Positions 47,002 through 57,112 of a stretch of DNA of 64,000 nucleotides are shown here, one piece after another (the stretch's first letter is position 1; the number at the start of each line of letters is the position of its first letter). Under the pieces are notes generated by a model that saw only the letters and a list, made by a program, of their open reading frames with translations, was not told where the DNA came from and did not search any database. Origin of the DNA: Bimuria novae-zelandiae CBS 107.79. Its lineage: Eukaryota > Ascomycota > Dothideomycetes > Pleosporales > Didymosphaeriaceae. The position numbers and the translations under genes were made by a program. The stretch is taken from NCBI GenBank assembly GCA_010015655.1, contig ML976675.1, forward strand, positions 538,311-602,310, read 5' to 3'.

Positions 47002-48063
47002 ATGGCTATAGAACTAGTAGTGACCTAAGTCGCTGTTATCCTTAATAAACTAGATAACTAGTTTAACTAGATCTTCCTCCGCAAAGACTTCGCCAAGGAT
47101 CACAAGATCTGGCTATACGTCAATCCAGATACACCAAAGGAGAACATACCTGACCTAGAGGCTGCTAATCCTAAGCCTCAGCTCACTAACTATAAGGCTA
47201 GAGCCTCTAAGCTCTCTGACCTATCCCCTGAGGATCGTGAGTCCTACCGATAGGAGGTTGACTAATGGAGACTCGAAGAGATTACGCAACAGAAACAGGA
47301 GAGAGCGCTAGTGTAGCTAAATACCAAGATTACTAGGTCTATCGCTACGCGTTATCTCTACCTAATTTAGGACCTACCTACTATTTATAATCGACTTGTC
47401 GCTCTTAAGAAGCAGTTCTGTCCGTCTATAGCTAATTGGAGTCGCGACTTAATAGCAAGATACACTGATCTAAAGACTGCTCCACGCAATTCAAAGAAAC
47501 TCGACGAATAGATAGCTAACTGGGTACACATTACTTCCTAATGCCAATCAATCAACCTGCTAGAAACGACTAGATACAGGCCTCAGGAGGATTTCTTGAT
47601 TGCCTGCCAAGCTCATCACCCAAACTACGCTGCTACCTGCCTTGATCAGGTATACGAACATGAGATGAACGGTACCAATCCACCCAGCCTACCTACCTAC
47701 GTCGAAAAGATAACAAAGTACACTCGCCGCGCTGCCTCGACTGCCGAAGTGGGTACCCTATCTACCTCCGTTGCTGAGCTTGGAATTGCGAAACCTTGCA
47801 TTTGTGGGCTATCACATGCTCTGCACGATTGCTACATACTTAATCTAAATTATCCAAGTCAACCAAAAGACTGGACGCTACTACCTATTAGAGTTCGCAA
47901 TATTAAATAAGCTTAAAAGGACCTAAAGGTCGCAAAGCGTATTAATAACGCCTTAAAGAGTTCTTATTAAACTATTTAGATAGACGACAGCCTACTACCC
48001 TATAGCCAGACGTCGCTTATAATCAATCTTATAGATAAGGGTCAGTCATCACCAACTCGCTAA
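47002..48063 (+). pseudogene. Copia-type gag of the gag-only element
   Basis: 354 codons from ATG 47002 to TAA 48061-48063, interrupted by about a dozen TAG/TAA. Early part 'WLYVNPDTPKENIPDLEAAN', middle 'YLYLI*DLPTIYNRLVALKK' (UBN2-type capsid pattern), an open block 47596-47910 ending in a Cys/His knuckle 'CICGLSHALHDC'. No pol domain follows before the purine tract. Confidence 0.75.
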
Positions 48064-48084
48064 CTTGGTGACAACTGGGGGGTG

Positions 48085-48274
48085 TGTCACGGTTTGGAGT
48101 CTCCCTTTCCCCACTTACAGTGGCGCCTCACCTGTGTTGAGATGCGACTACCTATCCTACACTAGCGCTGTTTATAGCCACTTATGTATACCTACTGTTC
48201 GTAGCTTCACCCAATACAATAACAAGTACAATTCTCAATTTCTTCCTTATGCGTATGGATCACTAGCTCTCACA
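48085..48274 (+). repeat. gag-only element 3' LTR
   Basis: 190-bp partner of 46594-46783. Confidence 0.95.
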
Positions 48275-48288
48275 GTGATATCCATCAA

Positions 48289-48639
48289 ATGCCGCGTACT
48301 ACGTTCGAAAGCGAGGACGTCGAGGTCACCTTCGAGGGCCTCCGGGCCATTGTAACCTGTCGATTTTGCTCCAAACAATGGCATAACAGAAGCCTCGTAC
48401 GTCTCCGCGAGCACATGGCTAAATGCCCGAAGCTTCCGCGAGAGAAATATGAGCTGTATGAGGTCAATAGCAGCCCTCGGATGCCATCTGAGCGTCAATC
48501 ACGGCTGCCGACAGAGACGCTGCGTATGAGTAAAACAGACTCTGAGAAGGCAGATCTGCTGCTCGCGGAGGCCATATATAGCTCTGGAGCTTATGGATGT
48601 GCTCTATCGTCGAGGTGCCTTCGAGAAGTGCGGTACTGA
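48289..48639 (+). CDS. hAT-derived BED zinc-finger protein (truncated transposase)
   Basis: 116 residues, ATG 48289. A BED-type finger lies at residues 23-52 ('VTCRFCSKQWHNRSLVRLRE', 'HMAKC': C-x2-C...H-x4-C), the DNA-binding part of hAT transposases. After about residue 95 ('LLLAEAIYSSG') the family sequence stops and the frame runs into the C-terminal block out of frame, ending at TAG. No RIP stops. If expressed it would bind hAT ends without catalysing. Whether it is transcribed is unknown: a retroelement now sits 9 bp beyond its TSD in the leader. Confidence 0.7.
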   Translation: MPRTTFESEDVEVTFEGLRAIVTCRFCSKQWHNRSLVRLREHMAKCPKLPREKYELYEVNSSPRMPSERQSRLPTETLRMSKTDSEKADLLLAEAIYSSGAYGCALSSRCLREVRY

Positions 48640-49036
48640 TTTATCCTGGCAAAGCTTCGAGGATTACACCGATCCGGCGGAGTGGTGGCGCATACAAAGC
48701 TGCACCGACGAGCTCAAAGAACTTGCCATCTATGCTCTCAGTATTAACCCCACAACTGGAGCAGCTGAACGTAACTGGAGCGAGCACGGATTTCTTCATA
48801 ATAAAGTTCGCAATCGTCTCGTCAATGAACGGGTCGAAAAGCTGGTGTTTTGCTATCACAATCTACGGATCCGTGACTCTATTTTGGCTGAGGATGCTCA
48901 GTACTTCGACGCCTCCGAGGTGCCCGAACAAATCGACGTCAACGAGCATGAAGATGAGCAGCTTTTGCTCGATTACCCAGCCGAACAAGTACAAGAAGAG
49001 CACTCCGGGGATCCTGAAGATACCCAGCATCTATAG
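48593..49036 (+). pseudogene. hAT transposase C-terminal dimerisation domain fragment
   Basis: 147 open codons in the frame +1 to the BED ORF. 'ELKELAIYALSINPTTGAAE', 'RNWSEHGFLHNKVRNRL' and 'ERVEKLVFCYHNLRI' are the hAT dimerisation signature; the C-terminal tail is acidic. The RNase H-like catalytic core (normally several hundred residues) is absent between 48575 and 48600. The ATG at 48593 is probably not a native start. Confidence 0.8.
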
Positions 49037-49207
49037 CTTCAATTGCATCTGATTCTGCACGTGATAATAGGGCCGAAAAAGGCACCGATTGGCTCAATTC
49101 ACCGTGCCAAGAATGTACGAAAATACCGTATATACGGTATTATACATGTTACCGTATATACAGGGATGCTCTGAAAAATACGGTATCGGCACATCCCTAC
49201 ACCGAAC

Positions 49208-50000
49208 ACCATCAGCACCACCCACACCTACTTTTCCCTCCACAACCAGCCATCCCCCAACGCTCTATATACAAAAAAATGCCTATTTCTCGTCGCAAGC
49301 CTTACAAATACAAAGTCCACAAAGAACGAAAAAAAACGACGCGTCGCGAACTTACGGCAGTGGAGAGAGCTTTCGCAGTAGGCTATTTATTATAGCGGGA
49401 TAAATTATTTAAGTTACTATAAAAGGTTAAGTTAATTACTATAATAAGAGAGTTTACTAAATATCTACTTAGCTTAGTTAATTACAACTACTATTACTAT
49501 TATATTAAGCGCTTATAGCGAGTTTTTAGACAAAATTTTATACTAGGTTAACGTAATTGTTATAACGCTTATTATACTAATAATAATAAATACTTATTTA
49601 AGTGCGCAGAGTATCTAGCAGCTTTTTATAAAACTTCTTAACTTATTACTTTACTAGAAGGTAGCGTTCTTAAGTAAAATAAAAAACCTACTTTTAAACG
49701 TAGTAAAGTTAGTAGTATTCTTAAGGTAAAGTCTTTAGAAATTACGCTAAGTACTCAGCTTTTTATATAGGTTATTATAAGTCTTTTTAAGTTAATTTAG
49801 TAGGTACTAGTAGTTAATATTCTAATTATTATTCTTTAATATATAAATAAGTATAAAAAAGTACTTTTTTTTCGAAATTTAAGTATTATTAAGAAACTAA
49901 AATTTTAGAATTATAGATAGAATCTATCTCTATAACTCTAGTTAGGAGAGTTTTTAAAAAGAATTAGTAGTTAAAAAGTTATATTACTCTAAAATTTCGT
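49208..50000 (+). pseudogene. N-terminal part of an unidentified element protein
   Basis: A leader with CT-rich stretches (49225-49260), then ATG 49279 opening 'MPISRRKPYKYKVHKERKKT' and 'RRELTAVERAFAVGYLL', basic and HTH-like. After 49395 the frame continues with RIP-type stops (TAG/TAA) to the Copia D insertion at 50001. The sequence left of the hAT (46260-46377) belongs to the same leader. Fits a Tc1/pogo-type transposase N terminus, but no catalytic motif is present, so the family is not certain. Confidence 0.45.
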
Positions 50001-50005
50001 ATTTT

Positions 50006-50230
50006 TGTCCGATTATATGGCCTCTATCTGTTGTGGATATGAGGCTGGAGCACTCTCTCTTTTGTACTATTCTAAATAGGGCTAGCGCTGCAGCGGCACT
50101 TATTTGGAGCCTCGCACACATCTGTATTCCAGACACAGATAGAACACGAACATTATTAATTAATTATTACATCTATTAAATTCTTATTATTACATTATCT
50201 CAAAGTGACAGAATACTATTAAATCTAATA
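50006..50230 (+). repeat. Copia D 5' LTR
   Basis: Starts TGTCCGATTATATGG and ends AATCTAATA. The distal 85 bp shows about ten C-to-T changes relative to 55106-55330. Confidence 0.95.
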
Positions 50231-50272
50231 ATTAAGAGTCTTACTACCTTAACTAAACCTTAAGAAAGGATA

Positions 50273-53200
50273 ATGTCGCTGTTAACACTCCGCGACTTAA
50301 TAATTATGTTAACTAATTACACTAACTACACACTATGGCTACTGCAGCTAAAAGCGCGATGCGAACTAATAGATATATAGCCTATTATTAACCTAGATAG
50401 AGCCAAACTTCCACGCAAAAGGCCAACACTACCGTCGCCGCTAGAAATAGCAAGTTACTAACCGATTATCCGCGTAAACAACAACGATCAACAGAACCCT
50501 CTAACACGCCTATTAGAGCTATTAAATTTAGGACTTAAGGCATATAAGGAAGACATTAAGTTCTATAAGATACAGCTTAAAGACTATAAGATAAAGGATA
50601 AGGAATACCGCGAAGAGAGATTAAGTCTTAAGAAAGTGGTTATCTATATCTAATCCACTATATCGCCACACCTGCAACGTAACTGCTGCAAGCCTGGAGA
50701 GTAAATCTAGCAATAGATTACGTCTCTAACACAGACTGTAGGCGTTAATAAAGAAGACGAGCGGGATAGAGCAAAAGCACGATACCTATAGGCCCTTAAG
50801 CTAATAAGATAACCCTTAAACTAGGATACCTGGCTGACTAAGTATAATTAGGCAGCTATAAAAGCAGAGACAAACAATATTACTAAAGTATAATTAATCT
50901 ATAATACTATAAAGGACTTCCTAACTGCGATTATAAAGGCTGCTCCTACTTAGGGTGTGTCCTTTCAAGAAACTGGACGCCGAGACGCAGATATGACAAG
51001 GAAGGAGATAATAAAACGCTTCCAAGAATATATAGCAATACTCCACCTAATTAAGGGCAAACAGCATAGGGGCGCCTTTACTACTAGTAAGCTATCTCTC
51101 GCTGCTGGTGGTGCATCCACCCTGGGCGCTGACAGGGACGCCTCTCACGCTGCCGAAGACGCGCCATCTTCCACGAATAACTAACGTAGACGGGGGAGAC
51201 CTTGACAAAAACGATCCTTTAGTTAAAGCACTATATCTAAGCAGTCTTTAATAGAGGATATAATAGTAGTTAAAGGTAAAAAATGCCCTGCTTATAAATA
51301 AAGGCATAGTCTAAAAGACTGCTTCTACGCATATCTAGATCATGCACTAGAGTGGTTTAGGCCACGACCTGGCTTTGTAGATATGGTATAATACAGAATC
51401 TAAAATGATTTACATCTACAAGATGAGATAAGGAAGGTAAAAAGACTAAAGTCTTAAACACCTAGAATTAAATTATTACATACTCCCACTCTAACTCGAA
51501 TCACTGAGGCTAATAATAAGTAACTAGACGGACGTAAGATTACTAAAATCCTAGCGAGCTTCTAAGCCGCATCCTTCCACAACGAATTAAACACGTACCC
51601 ATTGCGATGCTTAGCTATACTTAATTTAGGCATAACCTGCTATATCTTTAATAACATCGATCGCTTTATCTCATACCGGCCACCGGCGTTAGGAGACTTT
51701 ATATAGGCAGGGAATACATAAATATAGATCTAAGAATACGGGACTATCTATCTTAACGTATAAAGTGCAAGTAGTAATTAAATAATATAGCTAGATAATA
51801 TTGCCTATTGCCCTAATTTGCTCTGCAATCTTATATCGTTTCAATTACTCTAGAGGCAAGGCCTTTAGTGGGACACAAGGGCAGACCTAATAACTCTAAA
51901 AAGAAGAGACAATACTGTGCTGGCAGAACTTTAAGAGTTGCACGGACAGTGGGTGCTAGAACACAGAACAAGGCTAGTAGGTAGTATTCCTACTAATGCT
52001 GCGCACGCCACTCATAAGACTAATATACGCACTAAACAAAGACCGTAGAAGGTAAATACGTAGACCTGGCACTAATAATTAGGCTATCTAGGCTCTTAGG
52101 CCCTCGAACACCTCGTATAGTAATCTAAGAGAGTGAGGATTAAAGGCCTTCCTACGGTTAAATGTAACGCCTGCGGCAAAGTAAAACTAAAATGGCAAAT
52201 ACGCTAGCAAGCCAGGGAGCGAACTAAAGGCCCTGGCGAGCGAGTCGCAATAGACTTTCACGACTACGAAGCAGACAGCTTAACAAGAGAGAAGAGCTAA
52301 ATACTAATTACTAACTAATTCTCTAGCTTCGTATAGGACTACTACTTTAAGGATAACCGCCCAGCACGCTTAATTATTAAATTACTTAGCACCTTTATAT
52401 AGTTTATAAAAATATAATACAACATTATAGTAAAAGTAATTAAATCTAATAACAAGATCTTCTTTATTAAGGTAGATGTTAAGAAGTGGTGCTTAGCGTA
52501 AGGTATTAAGATTGAGCCTTTAGCACTAGATACTTAAGCACAAAATAGAGGAGCTAAACGCTTAGGGGGTGTAATTAAGGAGAAAGCGCGCGCGATGCGA
52601 CTTAACTCTAACCTACCTTAGCAAATATGGCCTAAGATTACCCGAGCCGTAGTCTACCTGTACAATCGAACGCCGAACTACGCTAATTAATAGTGATCTC
52701 TATATAAAGTGTTCTTTATAACAGTAGCCTTTTAGAACGGCATTGTCACCTAACTAAAGAAGCCTAATTAAGCTTACTTAAAAGCCTATGGCTGCAAGAC
52801 CTTTGCCATGACTAATAACACTAAACGTGGTAAAAACAAGCTCCAGCGACTAGATCCTAAAGTATAGATAGGTTATTTAGTTAGCTATAAATTAACTAAC
52901 ATCTAGAGAATATAGATTCCCTCTTTAGCAAAGACAATTAGTACTCGCGATGTAATTTTCGACAAGGATACTATGTTCTTAGGCAAAACTAAAGACCTGG
53001 TGAACAACCTCATGCACAATATATTAGAAGAAATAGTAGCCTAGGTGCGATTAGTAGAGCTACCTTCTTCACCTTAATAAGAGCAAGCCACCAAGTCCTT
53101 CTTTAAGAATAAGATAATTAGTAAAGCGCCAGAGGAAGAGGTTAAAAGCGCTCCTAAGTATAATTAAGGCAAGAGAGCTAGGTACAAATATCTAACGCCT

Positions 53201-55048
53201 CTATTAACACCGCCACTAGTGACACTCCTTGCATAACTAATGGCAGGAGGCGATTAAGCTAGACTACCCTAAGAGTTGTAAACAGGGCAGTTGCAAACAA
53301 GCGCATAGGCCGTAGCCTTTATAGCAGGCACCGAAGCTAATAGCAACGGCAAATACAAAGGCAAGGTTCTTAATAAGGCGTAGCTTTAACGAATAATTAT
53401 ATTAAGTAAAAAGCCACATCGAAGCGTGCTTCTAGAGCCACCCACATGCCGAAGCAAGCTCGAATATCACCCTCTTTATAATATGTGGAAGGAAGCAGAA
53501 CGTTCCTATCTACAGAGCTATAAGGAAATGAAGTCTTAGAGCGAGGTTATAGCAGCTCTAGTAAAGGTAGCAGGCTATTAAATCCTTAACTATATGTAGG
53601 TATACACCTACAAGTTTAATAAACACTATTAACTATAGAAGTGTAAGGCAAGGCTAGTGGTGCGGGGCGATTAATAGCAGCACCTAACCTTGTAAGAAAC
53701 CTACGCTGTAATACTTACAGGATAATCCTTTTATATGCTTATAGTAATTGTAGCTTGGTTTAACCTAGAGCTTATCTAACATAACGTTACAAACGCGTTT
53801 GTTCACGCAAAGCTGGATAAAGAAATCTACATGAGAATGCCCCGCGGATACTCGCGAGCAGGCACAGTCCTTAAACTATATAAAGCACTATATAGACTGC
53901 GCATATCTCCACTGCTCTGGCAAAGAGAGTTCACATTAACGCTCCGTGATATTAGCTTTAAAACAGTGCCCTACGAGCCATGCTGCCTTATTAAGGACGG
54001 CATTATTATCTTCTTCTATATAGATGATCTTATTATCGCCTATTAGAAGAATCACGAGTCTGCAGCAAAAGTAGCTATTAAAGAGATAAGAACTAAATTT
54101 ACCCTTACTAGCGGGAAAGACCTGCAATAGTTTCTAGGAATTAAAATTATTAGGGACTGCTTAAATAGAAAGATCTGGCTTTTATAAGCATTATACATTA
54201 ACAAAATATCGCGCCTTATCGATTACTATAAGATTCGCCACAATACCCTAATAGGTTCAATCGAATTACTCCTAAGAACAGGACTAGCTAGTAAGGGTAA
54301 GATTAATTGATACTAGCGCAAAGTCGGATTAATTCTCTATGCTATAGTTATAACTCGACTAGATATCGCCTTTACAAGCTCTAGATTATCACGATTCTTA
54401 TCTAACCTAAGCGAAGAGCATTAAGCGACTACTAACTAAGTTCTCCTCTATCTTACTAATACTAAATCACTAGGTCTTTAGCTTAGGGGTGTAGATACTC
54501 TAGAAGTAGCAAGCGACGCATCCTTTGCAGATAATACACTTAATCGCAAAAGTTTATAAGGATACATTATTAAGCTATTTAGTGGCCTGATTGCCTGGAA
54601 AGCAAGCAAGCAAGATACAGTCACTACATTAATAATAGAGGCCGAACTTCTAGCGCTTTTACAAGTGGCTAAGGAGGCCATCTTCACTTCACGATTACTC
54701 TAGGAGCTCTAGATCGCTATAAGTAATTACCTAATTATAATTAACTGCGATAATTAACAAACTATTCGCCTAATTACTAAAGAGATCGCAAAGCTGCAGA
54801 CTAAGCTCCGCCATGTAGATATCTATAATTACTGGCTAAGACAAGAAGTCACACTTAGGAAAATTAAGGTGGACTATTAACGCTCAGAGGACATAGTTAT
54901 AAATAGACTTATAAAGGCCTTGCCAGTAAACAAATAGAGCAAGTTTCTAAATAAGCTAGGACTTAAAGATATATTAGACAAGATCACTAATTAAGAGGTT
55001 GCCCTACAGGATCTATAGCAGAGGATAGAGGCCTTTAAGTTAGAATAA
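50273..55048 (+). pseudogene. Copia D gag-pol, RIP-inactivated, divergent gag
   Basis: 1592 codons in one frame, ATG 50273 to TAA 55046-55048. The gag differs clearly from Copia A-C ('MSLLTLRDLIIMLTNYTNYT', then a distinct 'LPRKRPTLPSPLEIASY'), while pol is close to theirs. A gag segment is open at 50957-51184, the RT block is open at 53831-54046 with intact FYIDDLIIAY, and RNase H begins 'ASDASFADNTLNRKS' near 54513. Stops are TAG/TAA. The gag/pol contrast suggests a recombinant or an older sub-lineage. Confidence 0.9.
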
Positions 55049-55105
55049 TAGACAAATAAATAATGCGAAGGTCTAGCTTGAGGATAAGCCCAAGCTAAGG
55101 GGGTG

Positions 55106-55330
55106 TGTCCGATTATATGGCCTCTATCTGTTGTGGATATGAGGCTGGAGCACTCTCTCTTTTATACTATTCTAAATAGGGCTAGCGCTGCAGCGGCACT
55201 TATTTGGAGCCTCGCACACATCTGCATTCCAGACACAGACAGAACACGAACATCATCAATCAATCATCACATCCATTAAATTCTCATCATTGCATTATCT
55301 CAAAGTGACAGAACACTATCAAATCTGACA
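55106..55330 (+). repeat. Copia D 3' LTR
   Basis: 225 bp; essentially free of RIP, unlike the 5' LTR. Confidence 0.95.
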
Positions 55331-55335
55331 ATTTT

Positions 55336-55729
55336 TCTTGATTTTCCAAGTAAAAAGCGGCGCATTACGCGCACGGACACGGTACAATACGAAGTATCCC
55401 TCAGCCCACAATTCTATGCAGCACTAGCGCGTAAGCGTCACCGGAATATTAGGCTTCAGCTCTGGATTCTGCATATATGAGTGATACATGTTAAGCTTCG
55501 AACAAATGTTCGATTAATGCCCAAACACTGTCTGAAGCCTACTACAGACTCGGCCTCCTACGAGATAGCTCCTTATCAAGCCCATCGGATCTTTCTAGAG
55601 CTACCCTCAAGGCCCACCCCTTACAGTCAACCTCGTTAACGCCCTAGTACTGTATATGATCTGGACGTAAAAAAAGCTCAACCAACAACAACGTGCCGAG
55701 ACGATCCGGGTAACAGCTGTGCCACTAAG
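55336..55729. other. intergenic region upstream of the 2OG-like gene
   Basis: Base composition returns to normal here. TGTATATGATC near 55650 could serve as a TATA-like element. No other gene or repeat seen. Confidence 0.4.
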
Positions 55730-56458
55730 ATGCCTCCTCAACCACCATGTGCAATCCTCTCGGTCCCTATCGCCATTCCGCATCTCACATCTACCATACG
55801 GGAATCGACATTCAACTATTACGGCCCCGTCCAGTCTTTGCTTGCCTTCGAGGCATCGAAATACCTTGCTACTGTCACCGATGCAGCCGAGCCAGAAGTA
55901 GCATCCACCATCAATTCATTCATACTCGCCACACAAACCGACTGCATCGGTTCCGACGACGAGAAGGACAGCTGCTGGCTTACAATCCGCGTCACCAAGC
56001 CCAGCAAAGAATTTGAGACACCGCGATGGCACCAAGATGGTCGCATGTTCCCATACGATGCAGGGCGTGAGGATGTCGTGCACAGCAAGTATGCGCTCAC
56101 GTTGCTGGGTCCAAGGACACTTATGCTACAGCCTGATGCAGATATTCTCAGCACAGTTCAGAGGGGGGAAGCAAAGCACTTTTGGTGGCTGCAGGAGCAT
56201 GATCGTGAACTCACGGAAGATGAGGCGCATACCGCATTGCGGAACTGGCTGGCCGTCGAATTCAAATATGAGACGAGGGTAAAAGTTGGACACGGTGAGG
56301 TTGTAAGATTTAGCTGGGGAAGGGAGGACAGTCCTGTGCACTCGGAGCCGGATTTGATGGTCGATAGGGTGTTTGTGACCGTCCTGTATGGTAGCGAATC
56401 TGAGTTGCGGGGGATGTGTGATTGGAGAAATGTTGAGTATGAGAAGTTTATTTACTGA
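55730..56458 (+). CDS. probable Fe(II)/2-oxoglutarate-type dioxygenase fold protein, 242 aa
   Basis: Single exon, ATG 55730 (AAGATGCC context) to TGA 56456-56458. I do not know a named family, but the residues fit the 2OG oxygenase signature: H101-x-D103 in 'TPRWHQDGRMF', then H204 in 'DSPVHSEPDLMVDRVFVTV' about 100 residues later, and R213 nine residues after it (the usual 2-oxoglutarate Arg spacing). Gly/Trp patterns around 'VVRFSWG' suit a jelly roll. No signal peptide, so probably cytosolic. Intact and RIP-free although 400 bp from Copia D. The function is inferred from motif spacing only; a cupin-type protein of other activity is possible. Confidence 0.7.
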   Translation: MPPQPPCAILSVPIAIPHLTSTIRESTFNYYGPVQSLLAFEASKYLATVTDAAEPEVASTINSFILATQTDCIGSDDEKDSCWLTIRVTKPSKEFETPRWHQDGRMFPYDAGREDVVHSKYALTLLGPRTLMLQPDADILSTVQRGEAKHFWWLQEHDRELTEDEAHTALRNWLAVEFKYETRVKVGHGEVVRFSWGREDSPVHSEPDLMVDRVFVTVLYGSESELRGMCDWRNVEYEKFIY

Positions 56459-57112
56459 GATGGCAAGAAGTCATATCAAAGTGATAGGCGTCTTTCCGTA
56501 TAGCATGTTAATTTTCTCCATGGTTTATTGATCTTGGTACAGTGGAGCCTGGGTAAATTTGACACTTTAAAATCGTAGGAATTTTGCTCACGCATAATCG
56601 GTAAAAGGTTGGATAGGCTTGCGTTGCAAACTGCGGACGGACGTGGATAGGTGCTCCAGTCTGTTGTCAGATCACTGTCGTGTTATGTTATCCCAGACTG
56701 AGTCGTGGGGAAGCTCGCTTCGGACAGTCTTGGGAGCCTTGCTGCAGAGCTTGAGCCAATCGGCGGTCGTCAAGGTCGCATCGCACGCACTGGGAGCGTT
56801 AATCGCGGTGGCGGACATCCTGCAAGCTAAGATCGCTCGTTCTCAATCATCCCGAGCCACGTTGCGGAGGTGCGGGCTATGAGCCAATCAGGTGCGACCA
56901 AAGCCGTGCATCCGCGCTGCACTCCACATGCGGTGGGCTTACATGCCACCGGTTGTAGTGGTTTGATGGCAAAGAAGAGTCGTCGCTCTGCACTCTTGAC
57001 CTTGCCTCTCCCTCTATCTTCCACATCGTGCTCTCGTATTTACGCTTTCAAAGTGCATATCGTCCAGACACATTCCTGCGACCACCCATCATCTTTCTAA
57101 GTATTGAGCAAC
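56459..57112. promoter_or_regulatory. intergenic region with two CCAAT boxes before the hydrolase gene
   Basis: CCAAT at 56756-56760 and 56884-56888 (the second as GAGCCAATCAGG), 229-357 bp before the ATG at 57113, suited to the fungal CCAAT-binding complex. Small ORFs here look like chance. Confidence 0.4.

Larger units (their letters stand above)
46594..48274 (+). mobile_element. gag-only Copia-type LTR retrotransposon
   Basis: 190-bp LTRs (46594-46783, 48085-48274), TSD GTGAT (46589-46593, 48275-48279), PBS at 46784-46794, purine tract ACTGGGGGGTG before the 3' LTR, one gag frame and no protease, integrase or RT. 1681 bp. Must be mobilised in trans. Confidence 0.9.
46386..49199 (+). mobile_element. 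hAT transposon, internally deleted, with a retroelement in its leader
   Basis: Terminal inverted repeats TAGGGATGGGCCG / CGGCACATCCCTA (one mismatch) and a perfect 8-bp TSD CACCGAAC (46378-46385, 49200-49207), the hAT hallmark. Subterminal AATACGGTAT/ATACCGTAT motifs recur near both ends (46408-46425; 49123-49187). Without the gag-only element it is 1.13 kb, far below an autonomous hAT. Confidence 0.95.
50006..55330 (+). mobile_element. Copia D: complete Ty1/Copia element
   Basis: LTRs of 225 bp (50006-50230, 55106-55330), TSD ATTTT (50001-50005, 55331-55335), PBS 50231-50243, purine tract before the 3' LTR. 5325 bp. Marks the right border of the RIP-rich island. Confidence 0.95.

Noticed and set aside
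48597..49052. 151-codon ORF overlapping the hAT C-terminal domain
   Set aside because: Out of frame with the clear dimerisation-domain reading; a shadow.
55747..56341. Several ORFs on both strands over the 2OG-like gene
   Set aside because: Shadows of the 242-residue frame at 55730-56458, which alone has motif content.
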